Below are positions 41,508 through 49,510 of a DNA stretch of 64,000 nucleotides, in pieces. The stretch spans positions 62,001 through 126,000 of the forward strand of contig NZ_SSMX01000004.1 of NCBI RefSeq assembly GCF_004799515.1. Direction: 5' to 3'. The notes under the pieces were generated by a model. The model made no database searches and was not told the DNA's origin. It worked only from the letters and a program-made list of their open reading frames with translations. How positions within the stretch are numbered: the stretch's first letter is position 1; each line of letters opens with the position of its first letter. The DNA is from Phenylobacterium sp. (GTDB taxonomy: Bacteria > Pseudomonadota > Alphaproteobacteria > Caulobacterales > Caulobacteraceae). A program made the translations under genes and the position numbers.

Positions 41508-42194
41508 CTACCAGATCCCCGGCGCGTACCGCCAGCGGACGCGCCGGGCGTAGTCGTCATAGCCCGGCAGCTCGGCGCGCAGCATCCTCTCCTCGCCGAG
41601 GGTGCGTAAGGCCAGGCCGGCCAGGGCCAGCGGCGCGATCGCCAGACCCCACCACGACCCCAGCATCAGCGGGCCGCCCACGAACTGCCACAGGGCGAAG
41701 GCGTACATCGGGTGGCGCACGACCGCATAGGGGCCGGTGTCGATCACCGTCTGGCCGCGTTCGGCCTGCAGCTTGATCACCGGGGCGGCGAAGCTGTTGG
41801 TCGCGAAGACCCAGGCCACGCCCAGGTAGCTCAGCACGATCAGGACCGCGCCCAGGCCCTGCGCCCAGACCGGGACGTGCGACCAGCCAAGCCGCCGCGC
41901 GTCGAGGCCCATCAGCGCGGTCCAGCCGGCGTAGACGATGATCACCAGGGTCATGAACACCCGGTCCCAGGGCTTCTGGTCCTTCTGATAGGCGGACTTC
42001 AGCCGCTCCTCCAGCAGGGCCGGATCGGCCTTGGCCAGCCACAGGCTGACGCCCAGGCTCGCCGCCAGGTAGAGGCTGAGATAGGCCCAGCCGCTGGGCC
42101 AGGCGAGCGTCCCCGCGCCGCCGAACAAGAGGCCCGCCAACACCGCCATCATGGCGGCGATCTCGGCGAGCAGCAGGGCGATCAGGCGGCCCAC
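41508..42194 (-). CDS. isoprenylcysteine carboxyl methyltransferase (ICMT)-like membrane protein
   Basis: 228 residues, about 5-6 transmembrane helices. The C-terminal DTGPYAVVRHPMYAFALW is the ICMT/PEMT signature for SAM and lipid binding, and ERMLRAELPGYDDYARRVRWRYAPGIW is the usual C-terminus. Bacterial relatives methylate small or unknown membrane-linked substrates. Starts with GTG at 42194, 16 nt after the DUF4870-like gene's stop, so they form a pair. It ends 4 nt from the ilvE stop (convergent). Confidence 0.82.
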   Translation of the reverse strand: MGRLIALLLAEIAAMMAVLAGLLFGGAGTLAWPSGWAYLSLYLAASLGVSLWLAKADPALLEERLKSAYQKDQKPWDRVFMTLVIIVYAGWTALMGLDARRLGWSHVPVWAQGLGAVLIVLSYLGVAWVFATNSFAAPVIKLQAERGQTVIDTGPYAVVRHPMYAFALWQFVGGPLMLGSWWGLAIAPLALAGLALRTLGEERMLRAELPGYDDYARRVRWRYAPGIW

Positions 42195-42210
42195 GGGGCG
42201 AGCCGCCCGG

Positions 42211-42621
42211 CTAGAACGCCCAGCCGTAGGGTTGCACGATGGGCGCGCCCTGGGCCAGGCGCACCACGCCCACGACGGAGCGCACGATGGCCCACAGCCA
42301 GGCCAGGAAGCAGATCGCGCCGCCCGCCCACATGAAGGGGATGCCGATCAGGATGAAGCTGAAGGGGAAGCTGACCAGGGCCAGCGCCCCGCCCAACAGG
42401 CAGACGATCAGCGACGTCCAGAAGGTGCGGATGATGTAGGTGTAGTGGCTGGCGTTGGCGGGACCGGAGGCGCCGCGCAGCACATAGGCCATGATCACCC
42501 CGATGATCAGGGTCAGGCCGTGGAACAGGCCCAGGATGATCAAAGCATAGACCACCGCCGGCATGGTGCGGTCTTCAAAGGCGCCGCTCTGGGCGCGGTC
42601 GTAGTCGTATTGGGAGCTCAT
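42211..42621 (-). CDS. DUF4870-like small membrane protein
   Basis: 136 residues from ATG 42621 (a longer frame exists but its extra residues lack family similarity). Three hydrophobic segments: about 20-45, 67-90 and 97-118. The layout FWTSLIVCLLGGALAL..FILIGIPFMWAGG matches the DUF4870/Tic20-like membrane proteins, whose role is unknown. It pairs with the ICMT-like gene. Upstream 43-nt gap separates it from folB. Confidence 0.68.
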   Translation of the reverse strand: MSSQYDYDRAQSGAFEDRTMPAVVYALIILGLFHGLTLIIGVIMAYVLRGASGPANASHYTYIIRTFWTSLIVCLLGGALALVSFPFSFILIGIPFMWAGGAICFLAWLWAIVRSVVGVVRLAQGAPIVQPYGWAF

Positions 42622-42687
42622 GGGAGTCCTCCTGGCCCCGATCATGCCGCAAACCACGGTTCGCGCTAGATAAGGTTTCGTAAGGAT

Positions 42688-43053
42688 TCAGTCGCGGACG
42701 ACTGTGATCTCCACACCCGCGCCCACCGCGTCGGGGGCGAGCGCCAGGGGCTTCTCCACCCGCACGCGGGCCTTGGTCACCCGCGCATCCTCCAGGCAGG
42801 CCGCGGCCAGCCGCTCGGCGAAGGTCTCCACCAGCTCGATGTGGCCCTGGCCGGCGATGTCGCGGGCGGCGGCCAGGATGGTCTCGTAGTTCAAGGTGTC
42901 GGACAGCCGCTCCGACCCGGCGCTCGGCACGTCCAGCTCCACGTCGACCACCAGCGGCTGCACCCGGCCGATCTCGTGGCGATAGACGCCGATCTGCGCC
43001 TGCACCTTCAGGCCGGTGACGAACACCCGGGTCATGGCGGTGCGCAGGGTCAT
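42688..43053 (-). CDS. folB: dihydroneopterin aldolase (FolB paralogue 1)
   Basis: 121 residues. FolB converts dihydroneopterin to 6-hydroxymethyl-dihydropterin and glycolaldehyde in folate synthesis. Active-site residues are in place: Glu in GVYRHEIG, Tyr in LNYETIL, Glu in ELVETFAERLA and Lys in VRVEKPLAL. The start could be 43053 or the in-frame ATG at 43035 (MTRVFVTGLKV), both good for the family. Last gene of the pterin operon; starts 12 nt after the PTPS gene's stop. A second FolB-like gene lies in the same operon. Confidence 0.9.
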   Translation of the reverse strand: MTLRTAMTRVFVTGLKVQAQIGVYRHEIGRVQPLVVDVELDVPSAGSERLSDTLNYETILAAARDIAGQGHIELVETFAERLAAACLEDARVTKARVRVEKPLALAPDAVGAGVEITVVRD

Positions 43054-43065
43054 CGGCGGGGCGCG

Positions 43066-43596
43066 CTATCCCAGCTCGAGGTCGTTGATCGAAAGGTCGG
43101 CCCGGCTCGCCCAGTCGCCCGGCCGCCAGGCCGCGCCCGAGGCCGCCCAATCCTCAGCCGTTACGCTGACCCGGTTGGTGGGCGTCTCCTCGATGGCCAC
43201 CGCGACCGCCTCGAACGGCAGGCCGTCGGCGGCGAGGAAGGCCGAGAGCTTCAGCAGGAAGGCGATGGCCAGGGCCTCGGTGGTCGGGTCGCCCCGCATC
43301 ACCATCAGCCGGGACAGACGCTCCGGCTCATGGGCGCGGAAATAGTCGATCAGCGGGTCCTCGGCGTTGACCTGGAAGGCGTGGTCGACCGCCTCGTCGA
43401 TCCAGGCGTGCCAGCGCCGCTTCAGGTCGGCGAACGAGGCGGCCATGTTCGAGGCGCCGAAGTCCATGTCGCGCTTTGGGCGCAGGGTCACCGTCACCAC
43501 CTCGTTGTGGCCATGCGGCGTCAGGCACTTGCCGTCGGCGTCGTGCAGCAGGCGGTGCGCCATCGAATAGCGCCGCGAGAACTCCAGTTGGACCAT
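43066..43596 (-). CDS. 6-pyruvoyltetrahydropterin synthase/QueD-like protein
   Basis: 176 residues. Zn ligands are seen in YSMAHRL and the CLTPHGHNEV motif (Cys plus two His), with the acid in VAIEETPTNRV. QueD is near 120 residues; this protein is 176, and the insert WHAWIDEAVDHAFQVNAEDP..RAHEPERLSR is common in long PTPS-like members. It may make tetrahydropterins or carboxytetrahydropterin for queuosine; the gene company (FolB, FolM-like SDR) favours a pterin role. No queC/queE partner is in the window. Start at ATG 43596. Confidence 0.8.
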   Translation of the reverse strand: MVQLEFSRRYSMAHRLLHDADGKCLTPHGHNEVVTVTLRPKRDMDFGASNMAASFADLKRRWHAWIDEAVDHAFQVNAEDPLIDYFRAHEPERLSRLMVMRGDPTTEALAIAFLLKLSAFLAADGLPFEAVAVAIEETPTNRVSVTAEDWAASGAAWRPGDWASRADLSINDLELG

Positions 43597-43607
43597 GCCT
43601 GCCTCTA

Positions 43608-44369
43608 CTACCTCGCGTTCACGTCGAAGGCGACGTCGCGCGGGCGCCGCAGCAGGGACTCGCCGCCGTCGACCGTCAGGTTCTGGCCCGTGAAGCTGGG
43701 GGTCTCGACGATGAACCGCAACGCCCGGCGCAGGTCCTCCAGGGTGCAGGAAAGCCCCAGCGGCGTGTCGGCGACGGCGGCGTGGAAGTCCGCCTCGGTC
43801 TGGGCGCCGCTGGGCAGGGCGAGGCCCGGGGACAGGCCGCACACCCGCACCCGGGGCGCCAGCGCCAGCGCCAGGGTCGGCGTCAGGTTGGCCAGCGCCA
43901 CCTTGCCGACCGTGTAGGCGAAGAAATCCGGGTTCGGGAAATTGACCTTCTGGTCCAGCACATTGACCACCAGGCCGCGTTCGGCTCGCAGGCCCTCGGC
44001 GAACCCCTGGCAGAGCAGCAAGGGGGCGGCGAGGTTCGAGGCCAGGGTCTCGATCAGCGCCGGCTTCCGGACGGTGGCGACCTCGTCGTAGCTGAAGGTC
44101 GAGGCGCTGTTGACCAGGACGTCCAGGTCCGGGAAGGCGGCGAAGGCCTCGGCGATCAGCCGGGCGCAGTCGGCCTCGTCGTTCAGGTCGGCGTTGAGGG
44201 CCAGCGCCCGGCCGCCGGCGGCCTCGATCTCGGCGGCCAGGGCGGCCGCGTCCTCGTGGTGGGCGCGGTGGTGGATGACCACGGCGCGGCCCATGGCGGC
44301 CAGCTCCCGGACGAACGCGGCGCCGACGCGGCGGGCGGCGCCCGTGACGAGCGCGGCGCCCAGGGTCAC
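43608..44369 (-). CDS. SDR of pteridine/dihydromonapterin reductase type
   Basis: 253 residues from GTG 44369, which overlaps the FolB2 stop (GTGA). TGAARRVG (9-16) is the TGxxxRxG motif of PTR1/FolM. Catalytic Asp139 (VLDQK), Tyr152 and Lys156 (YTVGK) are complete, and LTVDGGESLL closes the fold. This is the FolM-like arrangement, paired with FolB/FolX-type proteins as in E. coli folX-folM tetrahydromonapterin synthesis. A tetrahydropterin cofactor for an aromatic hydroxylase would be the product, but no phenylalanine hydroxylase is in this window. Confidence 0.85.
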   Translation of the reverse strand: MTLGAALVTGAARRVGAAFVRELAAMGRAVVIHHRAHHEDAAALAAEIEAAGGRALALNADLNDEADCARLIAEAFAAFPDLDVLVNSASTFSYDEVATVRKPALIETLASNLAAPLLLCQGFAEGLRAERGLVVNVLDQKVNFPNPDFFAYTVGKVALANLTPTLALALAPRVRVCGLSPGLALPSGAQTEADFHAAVADTPLGLSCTLEDLRRALRFIVETPSFTGQNLTVDGGESLLRRPRDVAFDVNAR

Positions 44370-44779
44370 GTCTGGCGTTTCTGGAACCACTCGACGCCCG
44401 CGGCCCGCGTCTCGTTGAAGATGTCGGGCTTGCGGATGCTGATCCGCGCGGCGTCAACCAGCGGGTCCTCGAAGACGAAGTCCGTCAGATCGGCCAGCAG
44501 GGTCTCGAGCAGGGGCGTGTGGCCGCGCTTGGGCCACCGCAGGATCTCGTCGCGCACCCGGTCGTAGTCAAGGTAGCCGTGACCGGACTCCGCGTCGAAC
44601 ACCGTCGCCGTATAGAGCTCGACGGAGACCAACAGCCGGTTCGGCCGTTCAGGATGTTGTTCCCAGGGATGCAGGCCGCAGCGGACGCTCACCTCGACGT
44701 CTTCGAGGATCGCCGCCTGATAATCCGCCTGATTACGCCAATCCATGCCGCGCCGGGGTTCCCGTTCCGGCCTCGCCAT
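44366..44779 (-). CDS. dihydroneopterin aldolase/FolX-like (FolB paralogue 2)
   Basis: 137 residues from ATG 44779. Active-site Glu (HPWEQ), Tyr (LDYDRV), Glu (LLETLL) and Lys (ISIRKPDIF) are all present. It is diverged from FolB1 and directly overlaps the FolM-like gene, the typical folX-folM layout, so it may be an epimerase or aldolase acting on dihydroneopterin triphosphate. The upstream ATG at 44803 adds 8 residues and is possible. Second gene of the likely operon, 68 nt after SDR2. Confidence 0.82.
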   Translation of the reverse strand: MARPEREPRRGMDWRNQADYQAAILEDVEVSVRCGLHPWEQHPERPNRLLVSVELYTATVFDAESGHGYLDYDRVRDEILRWPKRGHTPLLETLLADLTDFVFEDPLVDAARISIRKPDIFNETRAAGVEWFQKRQT

Positions 44780-44847
44780 AACAGTCGGGCCTTGCGGCGG
44801 CAACGTGGGGTCGGGCCGTACTCACCACCGCTCATCCCGGCGAAGGC

Positions 44848-45501
44848 CTAGCCGACCCCCAGCCAATCGCCCGCCGCCTGCCCCGCGATCAGCCGGCCAA
44901 GCCCGCCGGCCAGGGCGGCCGGATCGGCGTCCGCCAGCCGCCCGCTCGCAGGGCCCAGGGCGGCGGCGCGGACCCGCGGCCCGAGCGCCGAGGCCAGGAG
45001 CAGGGTCGCCTCCCGCAAGGCCGCGTGGCTGAGCGCGTAGGAGAAGGGCGCCTGGGGGGCGCCGTCCGTCCGGTCCAGAAGGTTGACGATCAGTCCCTCA
45101 CGGCCGGGTGGCAGGCGCCGCGCAAACGCCTGGGCCAGCACCAGCGGCGCGCGCAGGTTGGTCTCCATGTGCGCGTCCCAGGTGGCGCGGTTCATGTCGG
45201 CGAAGGCGTCCTCGTCGAAGACGCTGGCGCTGTTGACTAGCAGGGTGATGGGCCCGAGCTCCGCCTCGGCCTGGCCGACCAGGGCCACGGTGGCGGCCTC
45301 CTGGCGCAGTTCACAGGCCAGGATCACCGCCTTGCGGCCGCGGGCGCGGACGTCCGCCGCGGCGGCTTCGGCCTCGGCCTCGTCGTCCGCCGCGCGGACC
45401 TGGATGGCGACGTCGTAGCCGGCCTCGGCGGCGGCCGACGCCAGGGCGCGGCCTATGCGCCGCGCGCCGCCGGTGACCAGGGCCGCGCCGCGCTCACCCA
45501 T
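44848..45501 (-). CDS. SDR-fold protein with His for the catalytic Lys
   Basis: 217 residues. TGGARRIG (10-17) and the LLDRTDG motif with Asp143 mark the pteridine-reductase branch, but YxxxK reads YALSH: Tyr155 is kept while Lys is His159. The C-terminal third is short and lacks the usual substrate loop and final DGG segment. It is probably non-catalytic or altered, perhaps a partner of the intact SDR in the same operon. Starts at ATG 45501, 30 nt after the 26-codon peptide's stop. Confidence 0.8.
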   Translation of the reverse strand: MGERGAALVTGGARRIGRALASAAAEAGYDVAIQVRAADDEAEAEAAAADVRARGRKAVILACELRQEAATVALVGQAEAELGPITLLVNSASVFDEDAFADMNRATWDAHMETNLRAPLVLAQAFARRLPPGREGLIVNLLDRTDGAPQAPFSYALSHAALREATLLLASALGPRVRAAALGPASGRLADADPAALAGGLGRLIAGQAAGDWLGVG

Positions 45502-45531
45502 GGAAGCTTGGGGCGAGGCTCAGGGCGCGGC

Positions 45532-45612
45532 TCAGTCGAACCGGCCGAACTCGACGCGGTTGAAGACCGCGATCACCGCGATGAAGATGACGATGACGTA
45601 GATGCCGGCCAT
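45532..45612 (-). CDS. 26-residue membrane peptide heading the pterin operon
   Basis: The ORF ATG GCC GGC ATC TAC encodes MAGIYVIVIFIAVIAVF, one helix of hydrophobic residues, then NRVEFGRFD and stop. A GGAG stands 6 nt before the ATG. The single-helix form, charged C-terminus and position 30 nt upstream of the SDR2 start support a real micro-protein. It is too short for a family call. Function could be membrane docking or assembly of the enzymes below it; this is an inference. Confidence 0.65.
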   Translation of the reverse strand: MAGIYVIVIFIAVIAVFNRVEFGRFD

Positions 45613-45648
45613 GAGGGGCTCCGAAACTGCTGACCGGGCTTTACAGCC

Positions 45649-45667
45649 CTTCCCCGCGATGGGGAAG
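45649..45667. terminator. short perfect hairpin upstream of the pterin operon
   Basis: CTTCCCC-GCGAT-GGGGAAG, 7-bp stem, between the 26-codon peptide and the aldehyde dehydrogenase promoter. On the - strand it lies in the leader of the pterin operon; it may be a 5' UTR hairpin or an attenuator. Confidence 0.35.
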
Positions 45668-45703
45668 AGTTCAGCGGAAGCGGGCCCTTTTCGGCAATCT
45701 GCC

Positions 45704-45744
45704 CTTCACCGAGTTACCGCCGATCACTAAGATAAGGGGTGAAG
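45704..45744. promoter_or_regulatory. inverted repeat before the aldehyde dehydrogenase gene
   Basis: CTTCACC (45704-45710) and GGTGAAG (45738-45744) are perfect 7-bp inverted repeats 60 nt before the ATG. They could be an operator. The regulator is not known. Confidence 0.35.
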
Positions 45745-45804
45745 CCCGACGGCCCATGGCCTAATCAGGCGATCCGCTGAAAAACGAAGCTCCCGGAGGA
45801 CGTC

Positions 45805-47244
45805 ATGCGCGAGTACCTCAAGTTCTACATCGACGGCGAATGGGTCGACCCGGTCGAGCTGAAGACGCTCGACGTCGAGAACCCGGCCACCGAAACCGTC
45901 GCAGGCAAGATCGCGGTCGGCTCCGCCGCCGACGTCGACAAGGCCGTCAAGGCCGCGCGCAAGGCCTTCGCCTCCTGGTCGCAGACCACCCGCGAGGAGC
46001 GCATCGAGGTCCTGGGCCGCATCCTGGCCGAGTACCAGAAGCGCTTCGGCGACCTGGCCACCGCGGTCACCGAGGAGATGGGCGCGCCGTCCTCCCTCGC
46101 GCAACGGGCGCAGGTGCCGATCGGCATGGGGCATCTCTCCACCGCCATCGAGATCCTCAAGACCTTCAAGTTCGAGGAAGACCGCGGCCCGACGATGATC
46201 GTCAAGGAGCCGATCGGGGTCTGCGCCTTCATCACGCCCTGGAACTGGCCGCTGAACCAGATCGTCTGCAAGGTCGCCCCGGCCATCGCCACGGGCTGCA
46301 CCATGGTGCTGAAGCCCTCGGAAGTGGCCCCGTTCACCGGCCAGATCTTCGCCGAGATCATGCACGCCGCCGGCGTGCCGAAGGGGGTCTTCAACCTCGT
46401 CCAGGGCGACGGCCCGACCGTGGGCGCGGCGATGTCCAGCCATCCGGAAGTGGACATGGTCTCCTTCACCGGCTCGACCCGCGCCGGGATCGAGGTGGCC
46501 AAGGCGGCCGCCCCGACCGTCAAGCGCGTGGCCCAGGAGCTGGGCGGCAAGAGCCCGAACATCGTCCTCGACGACGACGCGTTCGCCAAGGGCGTCGGCC
46601 GCGGCGTGGCCACCATGATGACCAACTCCGGCCAGTCCTGTAACGCGCCCACCCGCATGCTCGTCCCGACCCAGCGGATGGACGAGGCGATCGCGGTCGC
46701 CAAGGAAACCGCCTCCGGCGTCACCGTCGGCGACCCGAACGGCAATTCCCAGCTGGGCCCGGTGGTCAACAAGACCCAGTTCGACAAGATCCAGAAGCTG
46801 ATCCAGGCCGGCATCGACGAGGGCGCGACCCTGGTCATCGGCGGCGTGGGCCGGCCGGACGGCCTCGACAAGGGCTACTATGTGAAGCCCACCGTCTTCG
46901 CCAACGTCACCAACGACATGACCATCGCGCGCGAGGAGATCTTCGGACCGGTGCTGTCGATCCTGGGCTACGAGAGCGTCGACCAGGCCGTTCAGATCGG
47001 CAACGACACCGAGTACGGCCTGGCCGCCTACGTGCAGTCCGGCGACCTCGCCAAGGCCCGTGAAGTGGCGTCCAAGCTGCGGGCCGGCCAGGTGTCGATC
47101 AACGGCGGCGGCGGCGACCTGACCGCCCCCTTCGGCGGCTACAAGATGAGCGGCAACGGGCGCGAGTGGGGCGACTTCGCCTTCCACGAGTTCCTCGAGA
47201 TCAAGGCCGTGCTGGGCTACGCGCCCAAACAGGCCGCGGAGTAA
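45805..47244 (+). CDS. aldehyde dehydrogenase family protein
   Basis: 479 residues. NAD(P)-dependent oxidation of aldehydes to acids. The nucleophile is near residue 279 (NSGQSCNAPTRM), the general base Glu near 245 (AQELGGKSPNIVL), and cofactor motifs VSFTGSTRAG and ITPWNWPLNQIVCKVAPA are present. EEIFGPVLSIL and the C-terminal FGGYKMSGNGREWG end the fold. A strong terminator follows (47265-47292). Substrate unknown; the class is broad. Confidence 0.93.
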   Translation: MREYLKFYIDGEWVDPVELKTLDVENPATETVAGKIAVGSAADVDKAVKAARKAFASWSQTTREERIEVLGRILAEYQKRFGDLATAVTEEMGAPSSLAQRAQVPIGMGHLSTAIEILKTFKFEEDRGPTMIVKEPIGVCAFITPWNWPLNQIVCKVAPAIATGCTMVLKPSEVAPFTGQIFAEIMHAAGVPKGVFNLVQGDGPTVGAAMSSHPEVDMVSFTGSTRAGIEVAKAAAPTVKRVAQELGGKSPNIVLDDDAFAKGVGRGVATMMTNSGQSCNAPTRMLVPTQRMDEAIAVAKETASGVTVGDPNGNSQLGPVVNKTQFDKIQKLIQAGIDEGATLVIGGVGRPDGLDKGYYVKPTVFANVTNDMTIAREEIFGPVLSILGYESVDQAVQIGNDTEYGLAAYVQSGDLAKAREVASKLRAGQVSINGGGGDLTAPFGGYKMSGNGREWGDFAFHEFLEIKAVLGYAPKQAAE

Positions 47245-47264
47245 GCCTCGCTCACACCGATCAG

Positions 47265-47292
47265 GGGGCCGCTCGCAAGGCGGCCCCTTTTT
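47265..47292 (+). terminator. rho-independent terminator after the aldehyde dehydrogenase gene
   Basis: GGGGCCGC and GCGGCCCC form an 8-bp perfect stem with a short loop, followed by TTTTT (47288-47292). It is one of the clearest intrinsic terminators in the window, 20 nt after the stop codon. Confidence 0.85.
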
Positions 47293-47309
47293 CGTTTCAG
47301 GACCCCGCC

Positions 47310-48242
47310 ATGACCGTGATGGATTCCGACTTCGCCGCCATGCTCGAGCAGCAGGCGGAGGCCGCCAAGGCCCAGCCGCAGCCGGCGCTCGACGCCCTGC
47401 CGCCGGACCTGGTGCGCGCCGGCTACCGCATGCAGCGCCAGGCCCAGGACCAGAACGCCCCCAAGGACGTCGAGGCCCGTGACCTGATGGTGGCGGGCGC
47501 GATCCCCGCCCGGCTCTACACCCCGCCCGGCGCGCCGACGCCTTCGGCGCTGCTGGTCTATTTCCACGGCGGCGGCTTCGTGATCGGCGACCTGGAAACC
47601 CACGACGGCCATTGCCGCCGCCTGGCGGCCGGCGCCGGCTGCCGCGTGCTGGCGGTGGATTACCGCCTGGCGCCGGAGCATCCGTTCCCCGCCGGCCACG
47701 ACGACGCGCTGGCGGCGACCGCCTGGGCCTTCGACCACGCCGGCGAGATCGGCGCCGACCCGGCCCGCATCGCCGTGGGCGGCGACAGCGCCGGCGGCAA
47801 TCTGGCGGCCTCGGTGGCGCTGGACCTGAAGGACGATGCCGAGCGGCGCATCAAGTTCCAGCTCCTGCTCTACCCCGGCATCTGGCCGGACGAGGAGACC
47901 GCCTCGCGCAAGGCTCTGGACGGCCCGGTGCTGACGCGGGCCGCCCTCGACTGGTTCGAGAAGCTCTTGGCCGCGGCCGGCCACCCGCACGCCCACCGCG
48001 CCATGCTGGGCGCGCGGGACCTCGCCGGCGCGCCGCCCGCCCTGGTGGTCACCGCCGGCTTCGACCCCCTGAAGGACGAGGGCCGCGACTACGCCGAGCG
48101 CCTGAGGGCCGCGGGCGTCTCCGCGATCCACGTGGAATACCCGGCGCTGGTCCACGACTTCTACATCATGGCCGACGTCTCTCCCGCCGTGGCCAAGGCC
48201 GCGGCGGACACGGCGGCGGCGCTGAAAGCGGAGCTGGCCTAG
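47310..48242 (+). CDS. alpha/beta hydrolase, hormone-sensitive-lipase type
   Basis: 310 residues. The HSL signature is present: HGGGFVIGDLETHDG oxyanion loop, nucleophile in GDSAGGNLAAS, acid in TAGFDPLKDEG and His in LVHDFYI. An esterase for short acyl chains by family. It starts at ATG 47310 right after the terminator's T-run, so its promoter overlaps the terminator region or read-through occurs. It shares its stop tetranucleotide CTAG with nhaA on the other strand. Confidence 0.88.
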   Translation: MTVMDSDFAAMLEQQAEAAKAQPQPALDALPPDLVRAGYRMQRQAQDQNAPKDVEARDLMVAGAIPARLYTPPGAPTPSALLVYFHGGGFVIGDLETHDGHCRRLAAGAGCRVLAVDYRLAPEHPFPAGHDDALAATAWAFDHAGEIGADPARIAVGGDSAGGNLAASVALDLKDDAERRIKFQLLLYPGIWPDEETASRKALDGPVLTRAALDWFEKLLAAAGHPHAHRAMLGARDLAGAPPALVVTAGFDPLKDEGRDYAERLRAAGVSAIHVEYPALVHDFYIMADVSPAVAKAAADTAAALKAELA

Positions 48243-49432
48243 TCCAGATCCTCGCCCGCCCGCCGGCGCTGGGCCCAGGCCAGCACCGCCATGCCGGCGG
48301 CGGTGGAGAGCAGCGAGCCCACCACCACCCCGATCCGCACCTGGCCCTGCGCCACCGCGTCGGTCGAGGGGAAGGCGAGCTGGCCGATGAACAGGCTCAT
48401 GGTGAAGCCGATGCCGCAGAGCAGCGACAAGCCGTAGAGCTCGACCCACTTCGCCCCGGTGGGCCGCCGCGCCAGCTTGAGCGCGATCACCAGGAAGGCC
48501 GCCCCGAACACCCCGATCTGCTTGCCGAGGAAGAGGCCCGCCGCCACGCCCAGCGCCACCGGGCCGAACAGGTCGGAGAGGCCGATGCCGCGCGCGCTGA
48601 ACCCCGCCGCGCAGAAGGCGAACAGCGGCAGGATCAGGAAGGCCACATAGGGGTGCAGGCCCTCCATGAAGTCCTCCAGCACGCCGGGCCGGCCGGGCTT
48701 GCGCGCCTCCAGCGGGATGGTCGCCGCCGCCGCGACGCCGGCCAGCGAGGTCGAGATCCCCGACTTCAGCATGAAGCCCCAGACGATCACGAAGCCCACC
48801 GCGTAGAGCAGGTAGGGCGCGCGCCGCCAGCGGCCGAGCAGGCCCATGCCGGCCAGCGCCACCAGCGCCCCGGCCAACTCCAGGATCCGGAAGTGGTCGG
48901 TGAACAGGAGGCCGATCAGGCCCACCGCGCCCAGGTCGTCGACGATGGCCAGCGTCAGCAGGAAGACCCGCAGGTTCGGCGGCAGCTTCGGCCCGGCCAC
49001 CGCCAGGGCGGCGATGGCGAAGGCGATGTCGGTGGCCACCGGCGTCGGCCAGCCCTGCGGCGCCGCGCCTGGGCCGCTCATGTTCAGCGCCAGGTAGATC
49101 AACGCCGGCCCGACCATGCCGCCCAGCGCCGCGATCACCGGCAGGGCCAGGCGGCGCGGGTTGGCGAGCTCGCCGCGCACGATCTCGTATTTGATCTCCA
49201 GCCCGACCACGAAGAAGAAGACCGCCATCAGGCCTTCCTTCACCCAGTCGATGATTGACAGCGTCTCGGTGAAGGCCCCCAGCTGGACGGTGAACGGCGC
49301 GCCGATGAAGCCGAAATAGAGGTGCGCCCAGGGCGAGTTGGCGAGCACGATGGCCCCCACCGCCGCGATCGCCAGGATCAGGCCCGAGGCGCTTTCGGTC
49401 TTCAGGAAGTCGAGCGTGATCCGCTTGGCCAT
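48239..49432 (-). CDS. nhaA: Na+/H+ antiporter NhaA
   Basis: 397 residues, 12 TM helices. The transport-site Asp pair is in AIVDDLGAVG, with the WP-TDIAFAIA motif before it and GIGFTMSLFI in the later helix. NhaA exports Na+ in exchange for 2 H+ and is activated at alkaline pH. Alone on this strand. Stop shared with the HSL hydrolase (CTAG 48239-48242). Confidence 0.94.
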   Translation of the reverse strand: MAKRITLDFLKTESASGLILAIAAVGAIVLANSPWAHLYFGFIGAPFTVQLGAFTETLSIIDWVKEGLMAVFFFVVGLEIKYEIVRGELANPRRLALPVIAALGGMVGPALIYLALNMSGPGAAPQGWPTPVATDIAFAIAALAVAGPKLPPNLRVFLLTLAIVDDLGAVGLIGLLFTDHFRILELAGALVALAGMGLLGRWRRAPYLLYAVGFVIVWGFMLKSGISTSLAGVAAAATIPLEARKPGRPGVLEDFMEGLHPYVAFLILPLFAFCAAGFSARGIGLSDLFGPVALGVAAGLFLGKQIGVFGAAFLVIALKLARRPTGAKWVELYGLSLLCGIGFTMSLFIGQLAFPSTDAVAQGQVRIGVVVGSLLSTAAGMAVLAWAQRRRAGEDLD

Positions 49433-49510
49433 GACGCCCGGTTAGCATGGCCTTGCGCCCACGCCTAAGGTATCCGAACGGCTGACAGACCCCACCCTGG
49501 AGGGACCCGT

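Noticed and set aside
43066..43596. Naming the PTPS-like gene queD
   Set aside because: The length (176) and company (FolB, FolM-like SDR) do not decide between QueD and PTPS, and no queC or queE is in the window.
47217..49448. A 743-codon frame on the - strand
   Set aside because: It covers nhaA in a different frame and the HSL hydrolase antisense. Both of those have full motifs.
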